Shown: positions 7,776 through 17,313 of the stretch, one piece after another
How positions within the stretch are numbered: position 1 is the first letter of the stretch
How the letters are laid out: the number at the start of each line of letters is the position of its first letter
Position numbers and translations under genes: made by a program
The notes under the pieces: model-generated
What the model was told of the DNA's origin: nothing
Seen by the model: the letters and a program-made list of their open reading frames with translations, nothing else
Database searches by the model: none
From: Streptomyces sp. H27-H1
Lineage (GTDB): Bacteria > Actinomycetota > Actinomycetes > Streptomycetales > Streptomycetaceae
Length of the DNA: 64,000 nt
Direction: 5' to 3'
NCBI RefSeq assembly: GCF_026627445.1
Contig: NZ_JAPNLJ010000003.1
Span: 62,001 to 126,000 of the forward strand

Positions 7776-10703
7776 ATGCCATCACCCCCATCACGCCCGT
7801 CACCCAGAGGGCGCAGACGACGCAGCCTGCTGACCGCGATGGTCGCAGCCCTCTCCCTTCCGCTCGGACTGACCGCCGTCGGAGCCACCACGGCCGAGGC
7901 CGCCGCGGTCCAATGCAGCGTCGACTACAAGGCCAACGACTGGGGCTCCGGCTTCACCGCCGAGCTCACCCTGACCAACCGGTCCACCACACCGCTCGAC
8001 GGGTGGACCCTCGCCTACGCCTACTCCGGCGACCAGAAGCTGACCAACGGCTGGAACGGCACCTGGTCCCAGTCCGGCAAGACCGTCAGCGTCGCGGCCG
8101 CGGCCTGGAACCGGACCGTGGCCGCGGGCGCGGCCGTCACCGCCGGCGCCCAGTTCACCTACAGCGGGACCAACGCCGCCCCGACCTCCTTCGCGGTCAA
8201 CGGCACCCCGTGCACGGGGGCCCACCAGCCCCCGGTAGCGGTCCTGACCAGCCCCGCGCCGGGCGCCGTCTACACCGTGGGCGACCCCGTCCCGCTCGCC
8301 GCCACCGCCGCGGCGGCCGACGGCGCCACCATCGGCAAGGTCGAGTTCTACAGCGACACCACACTCCTGGGCGCGGACACCACGGCGCCCTTCACCCTCG
8401 GCGCGACCGGCCTCGGAGCCGGTCCGCACTCCCTCTACGCCAAGGCGTACGACAGCCTCGGGGCCTCCGCGGAGTCGGCCCCCGTCGGCATCACCGTCGC
8501 CGCCGGCCCCGCACTCGTCGCCGCCCCCGGGCAGCTTTCGGTACGCCGTGGGGAGACGGGCGCCTTCGAGCTGAAGCTCTCCACCCAGCCGGCCGCGAAC
8601 GTCGCGGTGAGCGTCGCCCGCACCTCGGGCAACACCGACCTCACCGCGACGCCGACGGCGCTCACGTTCACCCCGGCGAACTGGAACACCGTTCAGAAAG
8701 TGACGGTCGCCGCCGGGTCCACGGGCACCGGCTCGGCCGTCTTCACCGCGACCGCTCCCGGCCACTCGAAGGCCGAGGTCACCGCCACCCAGCTGGCTGC
8801 CGACTCCACCTACGACGCCCGCTTCCTCAACCTCCACGGGAAGATCACCAACCCGGCCAACGGCTACTTCTCACCCGAGGGCATCCCGTACCACTCCGTC
8901 GAGACGCTGATCGTCGAGGCCCCGGACCAGGGGCACGAGACGACCTCGGAGGCGTACAGCTATCTGATCTGGCTCCAGGCGATGTACGGAAAGATCACCG
9001 GAGACTGGACCAAGTTCAACGGCGCGTGGGACACCATGGAGAAGTTCATGATCCCCACCCATGCCGACCAGCCCACCGGCTCCTCGTACAACGCCTCCAA
9101 GCCCGCCACGTACGCCCCGGAGCACGACCTGCCCTCGCAGTACCCGGCCAAGCTCGACGGAGGAGTCACCTCCGGCGCGGACCCGATCGCGGGCGAGCTG
9201 AAGAGCGCGTACGGCACTGACGACATCTACGGCATGCACTGGCTCCAGGACGTCGACAACGTCTACGGGTTCGGCAACGAGCCCGGCAAGTGCTCCGCCG
9301 GGCCGACCGCGACCGGACCCTCCTACATCAACACCTTCCAGCGCGGGCCCCAGGAGTCGGTCTGGGAGACCGTTCCGCACCCGACCTGCGACAAGTTCGC
9401 CTTCGGCGGCAAGAACGGCTACCTGGACCTCTTCACCGGGGACTCCTCCTACGCCAAGCAGTGGAAGTTCACCAACGCTCCGGACGCCGACGCGCGGGCC
9501 GTCCAGGCCGCCTACTGGGCCGACATCTGGGCCAAGGAGCAGGGCAAGGGAACCCAGGTCACCGGCACCGTCTCCAAGGCGGCCAAGATGGGTGACTACC
9601 TGCGGTACTCCATGTTCGACAAGTACTTCAAGAAGTCGGGCAACTGCGTCGGGCCCACCGTCTGCCCCGCCGGCACCGGCAAGGACAGTGCGCATTACCT
9701 GATGTCCTGGTACTACGCCTGGGGCGGTGCCACCGACACGTCGGCCGGCTGGTCCTGGCGGATCGGCTCCAGCCACGCGCACGGCGGCTACCAGAACCCG
9801 CTCGCCGCCTACGCGCTCAGCGAGTACGCCCCGCTGAAGCCCAAGTCGGCGACCGGCGCGGCGGACTGGTCGACCAGTCTGGACCGGCAGCTGGAGTTCT
9901 ACCGCTGGCTCCAGTCGGACGAGGGCGCCATCGCGGGCGGCGCCACCAACAGCTGGCAGGGGAGGTACGCCCAGCCGCCCGCCGGGACCCCGACCTTCCA
10001 CGGCCTCTTCTACGACGAGAAGCCGGTGTACCACGACCCGGCGTCCAACCAGTGGTTCGGCTTCCAGGCCTGGTCGATGGAGCGGGTCGCCGAGTACTAC
10101 CGGCAGACGGGCGACGCGGACGCCAAGACCGTGCTCGACAAATGGGTCGGCTGGGCCCTGTCGAAGACCACGATCAACCCCGACGGCACCTACCGGATCC
10201 CCTCCACCCTCCAGTGGTCGGGCGCCCCGGACACCTGGAACGCGGCCGGCCCCGGCGCCAACGCGGGCCTGCACGTCACCGTCGCCGACTACACCGACGA
10301 TGTGGGCGTCGCCGCCGCCTACGCCAAGACCCTGACCTACTACGCGGCGAAGTCCGGGAACGCCGAGGCCAAGCGCGTCGCCAAGGCCCTGCTCGACGGC
10401 ATGTGGGCCCACCACCAGGACCCGCTGGGCGTCGCCGTCCAGGAGACCAGGACCGACTACAACCGCTTCAACAATCCGGTATACGTCCCCAGTACGTGGA
10501 CCGGCACCATGCCGAACGGCGACACGGTGAACTCCTCGTCCACCTTCGCCTCGATCCGCACCTTCTACCAGAACGACCCCGCCTGGCCGAAGGTCGAGGC
10601 CTACCTCGCGGGCGGCGCGGCGCCCGTCTTCACCTACCACCGGTTCTGGGCCCAGGCGGACATAGCCCTGGCCATGGGCTCGTACGCGGAGCTGCTCGAG
10701 TAA
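7776..10703 (+). CDS. Secreted GH48 cellulase (cellobiohydrolase) with CBM2
   Basis: 975 residues; the ATG follows a GAGGAGAACC-type site and opens an Arg-rich signal peptide ending near AEAA (residue 43). Domain order: CBM2 cellulose-binding domain (about 44-147, Trp-rich), an Ig-like domain (about 150-243), a second beta-sandwich (about 245-345), then a full GH48 catalytic domain (about 348-975). The [16 protein letters not shown] segment contains Glu392, the expected proton donor. GH48 enzymes attack chain ends of crystalline cellulose processively. It is a single transcription unit bounded by terminators. CBM-first order with two spacer domains resembles other actinomycete GH48 enzymes. 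Confidence 0.95.
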   Translation: MPSPPSRPSPRGRRRRSLLTAMVAALSLPLGLTAVGATTAEAAAVQCSVDYKANDWGSGFTAELTLTNRSTTPLDGWTLAYAYSGDQKLTNGWNGTWSQSGKTVSVAAAAWNRTVAAGAAVTAGAQFTYSGTNAAPTSFAVNGTPCTGAHQPPVAVLTSPAPGAVYTVGDPVPLAATAAAADGATIGKVEFYSDTTLLGADTTAPFTLGATGLGAGPHSLYAKAYDSLGASAESAPVGITVAAGPALVAAPGQLSVRRGETGAFELKLSTQPAANVAVSVARTSGNTDLTATPTALTFTPANWNTVQKVTVAAGSTGTGSAVFTATAPGHSKAEVTATQLAADSTYDARFLNLHGKITNPANGYFSPEGIPYHSVETLIVEAPDQGHETTSEAYSYLIWLQAMYGKITGDWTKFNGAWDTMEKFMIPTHADQPTGSSYNASKPATYAPEHDLPSQYPAKLDGGVTSGADPIAGELKSAYGTDDIYGMHWLQDVDNVYGFGNEPGKCSAGPTATGPSYINTFQRGPQESVWETVPHPTCDKFAFGGKNGYLDLFTGDSSYAKQWKFTNAPDADARAVQAAYWADIWAKEQGKGTQVTGTVSKAAKMGDYLRYSMFDKYFKKSGNCVGPTVCPAGTGKDSAHYLMSWYYAWGGATDTSAGWSWRIGSSHAHGGYQNPLAAYALSEYAPLKPKSATGAADWSTSLDRQLEFYRWLQSDEGAIAGGATNSWQGRYAQPPAGTPTFHGLFYDEKPVYHDPASNQWFGFQAWSMERVAEYYRQTGDADAKTVLDKWVGWALSKTTINPDGTYRIPSTLQWSGAPDTWNAAGPGANAGLHVTVADYTDDVGVAAAYAKTLTYYAAKSGNAEAKRVAKALLDGMWAHHQDPLGVAVQETRTDYNRFNNPVYVPSTWTGTMPNGDTVNSSSTFASIRTFYQNDPAWPKVEAYLAGGAAPVFTYHRFWAQADIALAMGSYAELLE

Positions 10704-10741
10704 CAGCCTCCCCGCCCGGAGACGGCTCCCCGTACGACGAG

Positions 10742-10778
10742 GCCGGGCAGACCTGTTCCCCAGGTCTGCCCGGCTTTT
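10742..10778 (+). terminator. Terminator of the GH48 gene
   Basis: A perfect 14-bp stem (10742-10755 with 10761-10774), loop TTCCC, followed by TTTT. Confidence 0.9.
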
Positions 10779-10791
10779 ACTCGGCCCCTGC

Positions 10792-10805
10792 AGTAAGCGC
10801 TTTCT
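10792..10805. promoter_or_regulatory. Candidate LacI-family operator before the PL9 gene
   Basis: AGTAAGCGCTTTCT is a 14-bp palindrome with one mismatched pair and the central GCGC typical of LacI-family operators. It lies 53 bases before the PL9 start. Its outer bases differ from the CebR site, so another regulator is expected. Confidence 0.5.
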
Positions 10806-10857
10806 ATTTTCCGGCCGAGAGTCACACACAGTCACACACCCCGCCCCAGAGGACCCC

Positions 10858-12444
10858 ATGAAATCGAAATCCGTACTGTCTTTACTCGCCTCCGCCGCCC
10901 TGGCGTCCGGCGCGGTCGTCGTGCTGCCCGGCGGCACGGCCGCCGCCGCCTCGACCCGCTACGAGGCGGAGAGCTCCCCGGCCGTCTGTACCGGCACCAT
11001 CGACTCCGACTGGGCCGGCCACTCCGGCAGCGGGTTCTGCAACGGCACCAACGCGGTCGGCGCCTACGCGCAGTTCACCGTGAACGCCTCCACCTCGGGC
11101 ACGGCAACACTGAAGGTCCGCTTCGCCAACGGGACGGCCACCGCACGGCCCGCGACCGTCACCGTGAACGGTTCGGCGGCCGGTTCGGTGGCGGCGTCGT
11201 TCGAGGGCACGAGCACATGGGCGACATGGGTGACGAAGACGCTCACGGTCCCCGTCAGTTCGGGCAGCAACACCATCCGGCTCAGCCCCACCACAGCGGC
11301 CGGCCTGCCCAATCTCGACTTCCTCGACGTCGAAACCGGCGACACCACCCCGCCGACGGGCGCCACGCTGTACGCGGCGCCGAACGGCACCGACAGCGCG
11401 GCCGGTACGCAATCGGCCCCTACCACGCTCACCTCGGCGATCAGTCGTATCGCCGCCGGCGGAACGATCCATCTGCGCGGCGGAACCTACCGCTACGCGC
11501 AGACGGTCACCATTCCGCAGGCCAAAAACGGCACATCGAGTGCCCGCACCCAGCTGTCGGCCTACCCCGGTGAGACCCCGGTGCTGAACTTCTCGGCCAT
11601 GAGCGAGGACCCGGCGAACCGCGGACTTGCCGTGAACGCGTCGTACTGGCACGTCAAGGGCATCGTCGTCGAGCGTGCCGGTGACAACGGGATCTTCGTC
11701 GGAGGCAGCAACAACATCATCGAGCGCACGGTGACGCGCTTCAACCGGGACTCGGGGCTGCAGCTCTCGCGGACGGCCTCCACCACCCCGCGCGACCAGT
11801 GGCCGTCGAACAACCTCGTCCTGAGCGCGGAGTCGCACGACAACGCGGACTCCGACGGGGAGGACGCCGACGGCTTCGCCGCGAAGCTGACCGTCGGGCC
11901 CGGGAACGTCTTCCGCTACGCCGTGTCCCACCACAACATCGACGACAGCTGGGACCTCTACACCAAGACGGACACCGGCCCCATCGGTCCGGTCACCATC
12001 GAGGACTCGCTCGCCTACGCCAACGGCACCCTCTCCGACGGCACGGTGAACGCCAACGGCGACCGCAACGGCTACAAGCTCGGCGGCGAGGACATCAAGG
12101 TCAACCACGTCGTCCGGCGCAGCATCGCCTACCACAACGGCAAGCACGGCTTCACCTACAACAGCAACCCCGGCAGCATGTCCGTGTCGGACAACATCAG
12201 CATCGACAACACCCAGCGCAACTACTCGTTCGACGCGGGCACCTCGGTGTTCCGCGACAACGTCTCGTGCCGCAGTGGCAGCGGACCGAACGACAGGACC
12301 ATCGGTGACGCCGACGGCTCGAACCAGTTCTGGTCCGGCGCCAACGGATCCCGCTGCTCCTCCTACACCGGCGGCCTGACATGGTCCTTCGCCACGGACG
12401 GCCGCCTCGTCGCGGCCTTCGGCGGCAAGGCGGTGGCGCCGTAA
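10858..12444 (+). CDS. Secreted PL9 pectate lyase with N-terminal CBM35-like domain
   Basis: 528 residues with a signal peptide (to about 32). Residues 36-160 resemble CBM35 (YEAES...FLDVE); 170-528 form a right-handed beta-helix. The Asp-rich GEDADGFAAK segment (about 334-343, calcium-binding Asp cluster) and NGYKLGG with Lys407 match the calcium site and catalytic Lys of PL9 (Pel9A type). It should cleave polygalacturonate by beta-elimination outside the cell. Leu9 in the signal peptide is a TTA codon (10882-10884), so translation should need bldA tRNA. It is convergent with the CE8-PL1-CE12 operon, which acts on the same polymer. Confidence 0.88.
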   Translation: MKSKSVLSLLASAALASGAVVVLPGGTAAAASTRYEAESSPAVCTGTIDSDWAGHSGSGFCNGTNAVGAYAQFTVNASTSGTATLKVRFANGTATARPATVTVNGSAAGSVAASFEGTSTWATWVTKTLTVPVSSGSNTIRLSPTTAAGLPNLDFLDVETGDTTPPTGATLYAAPNGTDSAAGTQSAPTTLTSAISRIAAGGTIHLRGGTYRYAQTVTIPQAKNGTSSARTQLSAYPGETPVLNFSAMSEDPANRGLAVNASYWHVKGIVVERAGDNGIFVGGSNNIIERTVTRFNRDSGLQLSRTASTTPRDQWPSNNLVLSAESHDNADSDGEDADGFAAKLTVGPGNVFRYAVSHHNIDDSWDLYTKTDTGPIGPVTIEDSLAYANGTLSDGTVNANGDRNGYKLGGEDIKVNHVVRRSIAYHNGKHGFTYNSNPGSMSVSDNISIDNTQRNYSFDAGTSVFRDNVSCRSGSGPNDRTIGDADGSNQFWSGANGSRCSSYTGGLTWSFATDGRLVAAFGGKAVAP

Positions 12445-12459
12445 CCGACGCGCCACCGC

Positions 12460-12508
12460 ATGACTTGGCCGCCCCGTCCGGTGCTCCGGGCGGGGCGGCC
12501 GACGTCAT
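12460..12508. terminator. Bidirectional terminator between convergent pectin genes
   Basis: Arms 12467-12481 and 12486-12500 pair over 15 bp with one G-U, loop TGCT; an outer ATGAC/GTCAT pair extends it. It serves the PL9 gene from the left and the CE8 gene from the right. Confidence 0.85.
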
Positions 12509-12539
12509 GCTGGTGAGTCGAGCGGCCCAACAGGACCGG

Positions 12540-13670
12540 TCAGTGCGGCTGGTACGGCCTCCAGTCGCCCAGGTACTTCTCCCGAGAGCGCGTCCGCGCT
12601 TCGGCGGCGGTCAGCTGAGGCCGGTTCGCCGGAACGCTGACCACGGCGCCCGGACCCGCGTTCCCGTACTCGCGAAAGCGCATGGTCTGCCACGGGTACG
12701 CCTCGCGCATGTCGGTGTACGGGGCGTCGGTATCGATTCCGGGTCCGATCGCCGTGTCGCGGACGACGAGTGACGGCCAGGCGGTGGAGTCCGAGCTCGG
12801 CACCCAGGGGCGGGCGAGCTTGTACGCGCCGTTCTCGGCGCCGGAGGTGATCCGACACCTCGCGGCCAGGAAGCCGTACGGGTTGGCGCGGGCCGTGGAC
12901 GGCGCGAACACCATGCCCTCGGGGGTGAAGTCGACGTCCCGGTCCAGCGTGTGGAACCGGCAGTGCTCGAAGACCGCCGTGGCCCGGCCGAAGACGAAGT
13001 CCACGTCGCCCTCGACGTAACAGTGCGCGAAGTACTGCCGGTCGAAGGTGCTCAGGGCGGCGGTGTCCGCGTAGAGCGTGTCCTGGTGGCCCAGGAAGCG
13101 GCAGTGGTGGAATGCCGCGCGGTCTCCGGTCACCTTGACGGCCACCGCCTGGGTGGCGGTGACGACCGGGTGGTCCGCGCGCAGGAAGTCGTTGGCGAAG
13201 GTGATCCGGTGGGCGGTGAAGTCCGCAGCCCTGACACTGGTGGTTGCGGATCCGCTGGTGCCGTAGGTGGCTCCGCCACCACCAGGAACCGGGGTGCCGG
13301 CCGCGTTGTCGTACACGATCACCACGTCCCGTGGGTCTTCGCTCGCGCCGATCAGAGCCAGCCCGGCGTGGGCCGCGGTGACGTTCACCGTCTCGCGGTA
13401 CGTCCCCGGGGCGAGGACCAGTGTCCGCCCGGCGCCGGAGCCGGCGTCCAGCGCGGATTGCACCGTGGTGAAGTCACCGGCGCCGCCGGGATGGACGTAC
13501 AGGGTGAGCGGGGTGAGACGCGCGGCCGGGCTGCCGTAGCGGCCGAAGGACTGCCGGGCGGTCGCGTGCGCGGGGGCGCCCAGGGTGAGGGCGAGCGCGG
13601 CGCCGGTGCCCGCGACGAGCAGGGATCTGCGAGCGACCGCACGGTGCGGGCCGTGCAGGGGAACGGTCAT
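12540..13670 (-). CDS. Secreted pectinesterase (CE8)
   Basis: 376 residues. The ATG at 13670 starts an RR-containing signal peptide (AVARRSLL..., cleavage near AHA). The pectin methylesterase signature is complete: GTYRETV, QDTLYAD with catalytic-site Gln, DRQYFAHCYVEGDVDFVFG with the two active-site Asp, and the LARPW Arg/Trp. It de-esterifies homogalacturonan and so makes substrate for the PL1 and PL9 lyases. The start lies two bases after the PL1 stop, so the two are co-translated. The frame stays open upstream of the ATG, but that part is out-of-frame shadow of PL1. Confidence 0.92.
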   Translation of the reverse strand: MTVPLHGPHRAVARRSLLVAGTGAALALTLGAPAHATARQSFGRYGSPAARLTPLTLYVHPGGAGDFTTVQSALDAGSGAGRTLVLAPGTYRETVNVTAAHAGLALIGASEDPRDVVIVYDNAAGTPVPGGGGATYGTSGSATTSVRAADFTAHRITFANDFLRADHPVVTATQAVAVKVTGDRAAFHHCRFLGHQDTLYADTAALSTFDRQYFAHCYVEGDVDFVFGRATAVFEHCRFHTLDRDVDFTPEGMVFAPSTARANPYGFLAARCRITSGAENGAYKLARPWVPSSDSTAWPSLVVRDTAIGPGIDTDAPYTDMREAYPWQTMRFREYGNAGPGAVVSVPANRPQLTAAEARTRSREKYLGDWRPYQPH

Positions 13671-13672
13671 GG

Positions 13673-14971
13673 TCAACCGGCCTTTCCGGCACCCGCGCGG
13701 TGGCCCACGATGCCCGGCAGGGCGCGCGGGTCGTCGACCTTGGTGCGCAGCGTCGGCGTCCAGCCCGCCCCCGATCGCAGGGCCTCCTCGGGCATCTCCG
13801 CGTTGTGTACGGCGATCAGGTCGACGGGGCGGCCGTTGACGTAGTTGCCACGGGCCGTGAGGGGCGCGTCCTTCCACTTCTTGAGTATCCCGGCCGCGCT
13901 GATGCCGCCAGTCAGCGTGAACGCGTTCTTCTCGGCGACGAGCCGGGACTCGAAGCCGATCCCGAAGGAGTAGACGTACGGTTGATCCGCCCGGATCACG
14001 AAGTGGTTGTTGTACGCGTCGACCTGTCCGAAGCGGACGCGCGGGGCGCGCTCGACGATCCCGTCGAACACGTTGTGGTGCAGAGTGACCCTGAGCTTGC
14101 CCGCGTCGGTCGCGGCGGCGCTGTCGCTGTTGCCGATCATCAGCGTCTTGTCGTGGTTCTTGAAGACGTTCCACGAGGCCGTCACGTGGTCGGCGCCGCG
14201 TACGACGTCCAGCAGCCCGTCGTGCTGCTGGTAGACCTCGCCGTAGTAGGACGGCAGCGTGCTGTCGGGGTGGCGGCCGTCGGTGAGGGTGTTGTGGTCG
14301 ACCCACACATGGGTGGAGCCGTGGACGACCACGGCGTCGTACTCGGAGTTCCAGGCACCGGTGGGACCGTCGGTGGGGTCCCACTGCGGGAAGCAGTCCA
14401 GCGGCGCCTCGATGGTGAGGTTGCGGACGATGACGCTGTCGGCGTCCTTGATCTGCAGGCTGGCGCCGGTGATCCCGGCGTCGCTGCCGATGCCCACGAT
14501 GGTGGTGTGGGAGGGGACGAGGGCGGTGATGGCCTTCTTCTGGTTGGCGGCCGAGGCCACGCGCAGGTTCTCCTGCTCGCCGCTGACCTCCTTCTCATGG
14601 CCCCACACGACCGGGTCGTAGTCGGCCAGGTACTGGGGGAACGCGTAGCCCTGGGCCTCGAACGCCTCGCAGCCGGACGCTGTGGCGTTCAGCGTGCCCT
14701 TGATCCGGATGATCTTGGCGGCGTCGCCTCCGCGGATCAGTGCGGTCTGGAACTCCTGCCAGGTGGTGACCGTGTGGACGTGCTCGGCGTCGGCCGCCGC
14801 GCCGCCGGTGGTACCGGGGCCCTCAGCGGCCCAGCCGTCGCCGGCGGGGAGGGTCTGTCGGCCCGGATCGCGTCCCTGGGCGTGGGCCGGGGTACCCGTG
14901 ACGGCCAGCACCAGGGCGGTGCTTCCGGCGAGTGAGGCGATGACACGGCCAGGGGAATGCTGTGTACGCAT
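13673..14971 (-). CDS. Secreted pectate lyase (PL1)
   Basis: 432 residues, signal peptide to about 31 (PAHA). The PL1 beta-helix shows DHNTLTDGRHPD and QQHDGLLDVVRGADHVTAS calcium-site elements and the ERAPRVRFG motif with the catalytic Arg. It is calcium-dependent and cuts de-esterified homogalacturonan extracellularly. It lies between the CE12 gene (73-base gap) and the CE8 gene (2-base gap) in one minus-strand operon. Confidence 0.93.
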   Translation of the reverse strand: MRTQHSPGRVIASLAGSTALVLAVTGTPAHAQGRDPGRQTLPAGDGWAAEGPGTTGGAAADAEHVHTVTTWQEFQTALIRGGDAAKIIRIKGTLNATASGCEAFEAQGYAFPQYLADYDPVVWGHEKEVSGEQENLRVASAANQKKAITALVPSHTTIVGIGSDAGITGASLQIKDADSVIVRNLTIEAPLDCFPQWDPTDGPTGAWNSEYDAVVVHGSTHVWVDHNTLTDGRHPDSTLPSYYGEVYQQHDGLLDVVRGADHVTASWNVFKNHDKTLMIGNSDSAAATDAGKLRVTLHHNVFDGIVERAPRVRFGQVDAYNNHFVIRADQPYVYSFGIGFESRLVAEKNAFTLTGGISAAGILKKWKDAPLTARGNYVNGRPVDLIAVHNAEMPEEALRSGAGWTPTLRTKVDDPRALPGIVGHRAGAGKAG

Positions 14972-15043
14972 GCTGCGGCTCCTCCGTCTGCGTGAGGTGG
15001 GGAAGTACGTGGGGTGGGGATGTCTGCGACGGGCCTAGACGGC

Positions 15044-15850
15044 CTAGGTCGCGGGCCAGCCGATCCAGGACTCGGGGATGTCGTCGTCGAGGCGGCGCAC
15101 GTCCCGGGGCGCCACTACCTCGCCGCGCAGCAACTCCGCCGCCACGAGGCGGGCCACGGCGATCGCTCCGGGCGGGTTGAAGTGCGTGTTGTCCTGCTCC
15201 GTCTCGGTCCAGTTGAAGTACTTCTGCGTTTCCACCGCGCCGAGTCGCTGCCAGAGGGCGATCGACAACGCTTGGACGTCGAGCAGGGCCACGCCCTCCT
15301 CCCGGGCGAGCGCACGCATCGCCGCCGGGTAATCGCCGTGCGTGGGAAGGCTGTTCCCGTCCGTGTCGAATTTCCTGCGCTCCACGGAGGTGGCGAGCAC
15401 CGGATGGGCCCCGCGGGCGTGTGCCCCCTCCACGTATTGGCCCAAGTGCTCCTGGTACGTCGTCCAGGGGCTGGTGTAGCGCGCGGGGTCGGCGGACTTC
15501 TCGTCGTTGTGGCCGAACTGGACGAGGAGAAGGTCACCGGGGCGGATCAGGCCGAGGAGGGCGGTCAGTCGACCCTCGTCGATGAAGCTCTTCGAACTGC
15601 GGCCGTTCACCGCGTGGTTGGCTATCTTCAGGGTGTTGTGCAGGAAGAAGGGGAGGGCCATGCCCCACCCGGTCTCGGGCGCGGCGGCCGCGCACTTCTG
15701 GGACGCGGTGGAGTCACCCGCGATGTAGAGGGTGCGCGTGCGGCGGTCCCGGTTGGTGGCGGAGGCGGCAGAGGAGGGCGCGGGGTTCACGAAGGGGAGC
15801 GGCATGGCCGCGAGGGCTGCGGTGGTGAGCCGTCTGCGGGTGAGGGACAC
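15044..15850 (-). CDS. Secreted rhamnogalacturonan acetylesterase (CE12, SGNH hydrolase)
   Basis: 268 residues, Arg-rich signal peptide (to about 29, possible Tat type). SGNH blocks are visible: GDSTAS with the nucleophile Ser, the NGRSS Gly/Asn region, GHND, and DNTHFN with Asp and His of the triad. It should remove acetyl groups from rhamnogalacturonan I. It is the first gene of the CE12-PL1-CE8 set. An insertion element begins only about 25 bases before its start, so its original promoter or read-through from the upstream transporter operon has probably been disturbed. Confidence 0.88.
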   Translation of the reverse strand: MSLTRRRLTTAALAAMPLPFVNPAPSSAASATNRDRRTRTLYIAGDSTASQKCAAAAPETGWGMALPFFLHNTLKIANHAVNGRSSKSFIDEGRLTALLGLIRPGDLLLVQFGHNDEKSADPARYTSPWTTYQEHLGQYVEGAHARGAHPVLATSVERRKFDTDGNSLPTHGDYPAAMRALAREEGVALLDVQALSIALWQRLGAVETQKYFNWTETEQDNTHFNPPGAIAVARLVAAELLRGEVVAPRDVRRLDDDIPESWIGWPAT

Positions 15851-16014
15851 GTGGGGTTCCTCGCTTTCACCTGAATTCTCCCAGGATGCCCCGGCCTTCA
15901 GGACGGGGAGGAATGGGTCCTTGGGACGGAGCCGCGTAGCGGCGGAGTTCTCTGCGCATCTGCTGTGACCTGCGCTTTCATTCGTTGTCAGTGGGGTCGG
16001 ATAGTTTCATCATC

Positions 16015-17217
16015 ATGACGACGACAGCGATAGCCGAGGGGGCCGGGCATGCCCGGTACACCTACCGGCTGCGCGTGTCGTCCACCGTGCTCATAGCCCT
16101 GGAAGGGGAGTGGGCGCGGTGCCGTTGGGTGTGGAACGAGTCGGTCGCGATGTCCCGCAAGGTCCACCGCCTGAACAAGACCGCCGACGAGAAGATCACG
16201 TGCGGCCCGGCCCAGCTGGACAAAATACTGACCGAGGCCCGTGCCGCGATGAGCTGGCTGCGTGAGGGCGCTTCGGTTCCGCAGCAGCAGATCATCCGGG
16301 ACTTCGCGAAGTCCCGGGCCAAGGCACTCAAGGACATCAAGGCGAAGCTGCCGATGCGGCAGCGGGCCGGGATGCCCCGCATCAAGCTGAAGCGCGAGGC
16401 CGCCCCGTCGCTGAACTACACGCAGCGCGGATTCCGTATCCGGGACGGGCGTCTGCACCTGGCCGGTGGGATCGTGCTGACAGTCGTGTGGTCGCGTGCG
16501 CTGCCGTCCGCGCCCACGTCGGTGCGGGTGTACCGGGACAGCCTCGGACACTGGTATGCGAGCTTCGTCGTTGCCACCGCCCTGGATCCGCTGCCCGCCA
16601 CCGGCCGTGTGATCGGCATTGACTGGGGAGTCAAGGAGACCGCGACCACCACCAGCGACACCCACGACCTGCCCCACCCGCGGCACGGCAAGACAGCCGC
16701 CGCGAAACTCGCCCGATATCAGCGGCAGATGACCCGCCGCCGGACCCCGAAGAACCGGCCCGACACCGCCGGATACAAGAAGGCCCGCCGCGCGGCGGCG
16801 AAGGTCTCGAAGAAGATCGCCCGGCAACGCCAGGACACCGGACGCAAATGGGCCAAGACCGTGGTCCGCGACCACGATGCCCTGGCCGTCGAAGACTTCA
16901 AGCCGAAGTTCCTCGCCAAGTCCACCATGGCCTGCAAGGCCGCCGACGCCGCGATCGGCGCCGTCAAGACCGCCCTGGTCGAAATGGTCCGAAAGCACGG
17001 CCGCACCGTCCACCTGGTCCACCCCGCGCACACCACCATGGACTGCGCACACTGCGGAGCGAGAGCCAAGCACCGCCTCCCCCTCTCCGAGAGAACATAT
17101 AAGTGCACCGCCTGCGGAACCGTGTCCCCCAGGGACAAGAACTCCGCCCGCGTAATGCTCGTCCGGGCTGGTCTCAACCCGGCTAGTGCTGATCTTGTAA
17201 GCCCCGCCACCTGCTAG
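16015..17217 (+). CDS. tnpB: TnpB RNA-guided nuclease, intact
   Basis: 400 residues from the ATG at 16015 (an in-frame TTG at 15985 is possible). N-terminal beta/WED-like region with CRWVWNES, helical middle, then a RuvC domain whose three acidic residues are all present: Asp203 (GIDWG), Glu293 (VEDF) and Asp374 (RDKNS). A CxxC...CxxC zinc ribbon (CAHCGA...CTACGT) sits between the last two. TnpB proteins use a transposon-end RNA to cleave the empty donor site and so keep the element in place. No frameshift or stop, so it is probably functional. Confidence 0.92.
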   Translation: MTTTAIAEGAGHARYTYRLRVSSTVLIALEGEWARCRWVWNESVAMSRKVHRLNKTADEKITCGPAQLDKILTEARAAMSWLREGASVPQQQIIRDFAKSRAKALKDIKAKLPMRQRAGMPRIKLKREAAPSLNYTQRGFRIRDGRLHLAGGIVLTVVWSRALPSAPTSVRVYRDSLGHWYASFVVATALDPLPATGRVIGIDWGVKETATTTSDTHDLPHPRHGKTAAAKLARYQRQMTRRRTPKNRPDTAGYKKARRAAAKVSKKIARQRQDTGRKWAKTVVRDHDALAVEDFKPKFLAKSTMACKAADAAIGAVKTALVEMVRKHGRTVHLVHPAHTTMDCAHCGARAKHRLPLSERTYKCTACGTVSPRDKNSARVMLVRAGLNPASADLVSPATC

Positions 17218-17242
17218 GTGTCAGGCGAAGTGAGCTAGGAAT

Positions 17243-17262
17243 CCCCTCCCTTCAGGGAGGGG
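17243..17262 (+). ncRNA. Right-end hairpin, probable 3' scaffold of the TnpB guide (omega) RNA
   Basis: An 8-bp perfect stem with TTCA loop lies just after the tnpB stop. In known TnpB systems the RNA overlaps the 3' end of tnpB and the right end, and the guide is the first 16-20 bases of flanking DNA. Here that would begin after GAGGATGTCAA (about 17273). This is inference by position and structure. Confidence 0.5.
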
Positions 17263-17313
17263 AGGATGTCAAACGAGTGGGGTTCACGGTTTCGCGCGGG
17301 GCTGCTTCCGCTG

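Larger units (their letters stand above)
15874..17272 (+). mobile_element. TnpB-only IS200/IS605-type (IS1341-like) element
   Basis: A single tnpB gene is flanked by end structures: a left hairpin near 15893-15912 (CCCCGGCC TTCA GGACGGGG with one mismatch) and a right hairpin at 17243-17262 (CCCCTCCC TTCA GGGAGGGG). Both loops are TTCA. No tnpA gene is present, so movement would need a transposase in trans. Exact borders are estimates. It lies antiparallel inside the pectin operon, between the substrate-binding protein and CE12 genes. Confidence 0.75.

Noticed and set aside
12540..14384. 614-residue version of the CE8 pectinesterase
   Set aside because: The extra N-terminal part is the PL1 gene read out of frame; the true signal peptide begins at 13670.
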